This document shows, piece after piece, positions 63,236-64,000 of a DNA stretch of 64,000 bases (the stretch's first letter is position 1; each line of letters begins with the position of its first letter). Below the pieces are notes generated by a model. That model saw nothing but the letters and a program-made list of their open reading frames with translations. It was not told the DNA's origin and did not search any database. The position numbers and the translations under genes are program-made. Source of the DNA: Coriobacteriia bacterium (GTDB lineage: Bacteria; Actinomycetota; Coriobacteriia; Coriobacteriales; QAMH01); NCBI GenBank assembly GCA_003149935.1, contig QAMH01000006.1:422121-486120 (forward strand), given 5' to 3'.

Positions 63236-64000
63236 ATGACACACAGCGATGCGCAGAGCAATTGCGTACTCTACCTCTCGGACGTTCACGGCGAATTCGA
63301 TACCTTCGCCTATCTGCTCGATGGCTGGCGCGATGACCTGCGCTGGGCTCATCTCGTCGGCGACATCTACGATCGCGGTCCCGCCCCGGACAAGATTATC
63401 GATCTGCTCATGGCCTATCCTGATGCCGACATCCAATGGGGCAACCATGATGTGGTGTGGATGGGTGCTGCGCTCGGACAGCCTGGTTGCATTGCTCATG
63501 TTGTGCGTAACTGTGCACGCTATGGTAATCTAGACATCTTGACTAGTTCATACGGAATCAATCTGGAACCCCTGGCGACGTTCGCGCTCACCGCCTATGC
63601 GGATGACCCCTGCGACGCATTCGCGCTCAAGTCAAACCCCGGGCTCACTGACGCGGAACTCGAAATGAACGTCAAGATTCAAAAGGCAATGGCAGTTCTG
63701 CAGTTCAAGGTCGAGGCGGCGCTCATAAACAAGTATCCCAGTTTTGGGCTCGAAGATAGGAAGCTTCTGCATCTCATCGATTACGACGCCAAGACCGTCG
63801 TCGTCGATGGCGTCATCTACGAACTCACCGACATCTACTTTCCCACCGTCGACCGCGATGACCCGTATAAGCTCACCGATGAGGAGCAGGCCGTCATGAA
63901 CTACCTCGTGGACGCATTCACCGGCTGCGAAAAGCTCGCGCGGCACATTCGCTTCCTCTTCGAGCACGGAAGCCTGTACAAGATTTGCGACGGCGATTTG
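63236..64000 (+). CDS. fbp: Fructose-1,6-bisphosphatase class III, partial (runs off window)
   Basis: The first 255 codons of a gluconeogenic FBPase of the class III (Firmicutes YydE-like) type. The metallophosphatase motifs are VLYLSDVHGEFD, HLVGDIYDRGPAP and IQWGNHDVVWMG, followed by CARYGNLDIL, SSYGINLEPLA and LTDEEQAVMNYLVDAF. Full-length members have about 640 residues, so roughly the N-terminal 40% is visible. ATG 63236 has GAGGAG at good spacing. It diverges from mraZ. Confidence 0.93.
   Translation, partial: MTHSDAQSNCVLYLSDVHGEFDTFAYLLDGWRDDLRWAHLVGDIYDRGPAPDKIIDLLMAYPDADIQWGNHDVVWMGAALGQPGCIAHVVRNCARYGNLDILTSSYGINLEPLATFALTAYADDPCDAFALKSNPGLTDAELEMNVKIQKAMAVLQFKVEAALINKYPSFGLEDRKLLHLIDYDAKTVVVDGVIYELTDIYFPTVDRDDPYKLTDEEQAVMNYLVDAFTGCEKLARHIRFLFEHGSLYKICDGDL

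Noticed and set aside
62878..63336. 152-codon plus-strand frame over the mraZ-fbp gap
   Set aside because: It runs through promoters and palindromes, out of frame with fbp, without a ribosome-binding site.

Overview
The window is a continuous, dense bacterial chromosome segment of fairly high GC. It looks like an actinobacterial gut or rumen anaerobe of the class Coriobacteriia (Eggerthellaceae-like). The reasons are: a division and cell-wall (dcw) cluster without ftsA but with SepF and a DivIVA protein, a class III fructose-1,6-bisphosphatase, ferredoxin-dependent 2-oxoacid oxidoreductase genes, rubrerythrin, a Tat-exported NlpC/P60 protein, and BspA-like leucine-rich surface repeats. Genus assignment is inference. 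Almost all genes are on the minus strand. Exceptions are comEA-comEC, two secreted-protein genes and the fbp gene at the right edge.

Left edge (1-3850) is accessory DNA: a zinc-ribbon protein cut by the window edge, an orphan HigA-type antitoxin with palindromic operators, a secreted leucine-rich-repeat surface protein, and a repeat-rich gene-poor stretch. That stretch holds a candidate 24-residue membrane toxin (type I toxin/holin-like) whose ribosome-binding site lies in a hairpin. Two clusters of REP-like repeats flank the segment.

3852-24893 is housekeeping: ligA, aroE, yqeG, mltG, ruvX, alaS, rarA, xth, a short-chain dehydrogenase-like protein without its catalytic pair, an RNA methyltransferase, rubrerythrin, metA (with Glu111, predicted acetyl-CoA-specific), dnaJ, hemW (carrying an in-frame palindromic insertion), dus, lepA, rpsT, holA, and tRNA-Glu and tRNA-Gln genes. 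25128-28180 is the DNA-uptake pair comEA-comEC.

28377-36713 is a metabolic island. A KorDABC-type 2-oxoacid:ferredoxin oxidoreductase and a P-loop NTPase are flanked by two modules of the same design, each a 194-residue XRE-cupin regulator followed by an acyl-CoA synthetase. The layout suggests that carboxylic acids are activated to CoA thioesters and interconverted with 2-oxoacids using ferredoxin. 36884-41193 holds a REC-GGDEF-EAL c-di-GMP protein with a neighbouring Hpt protein, then an NlpC/P60 hydrolase and a secreted C39-like peptidase.

From 41204 to 62848 lies RNase P RNA followed by an extended dcw cluster. In transcription order this is mraZ, rsmH, ftsL, ftsI, murE, murF, mraY, murD, ftsW, murG, murC, ftsQ, a short-chain dehydrogenase, ftsZ, pgeF, yggS, sepF, proC, yggT, divIVA and a DUF167 gene. 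The mraZ promoter carries two TGGGA boxes in its spacer, consistent with MraZ autoregulation. Class III fbp diverges from mraZ and runs off the right edge.
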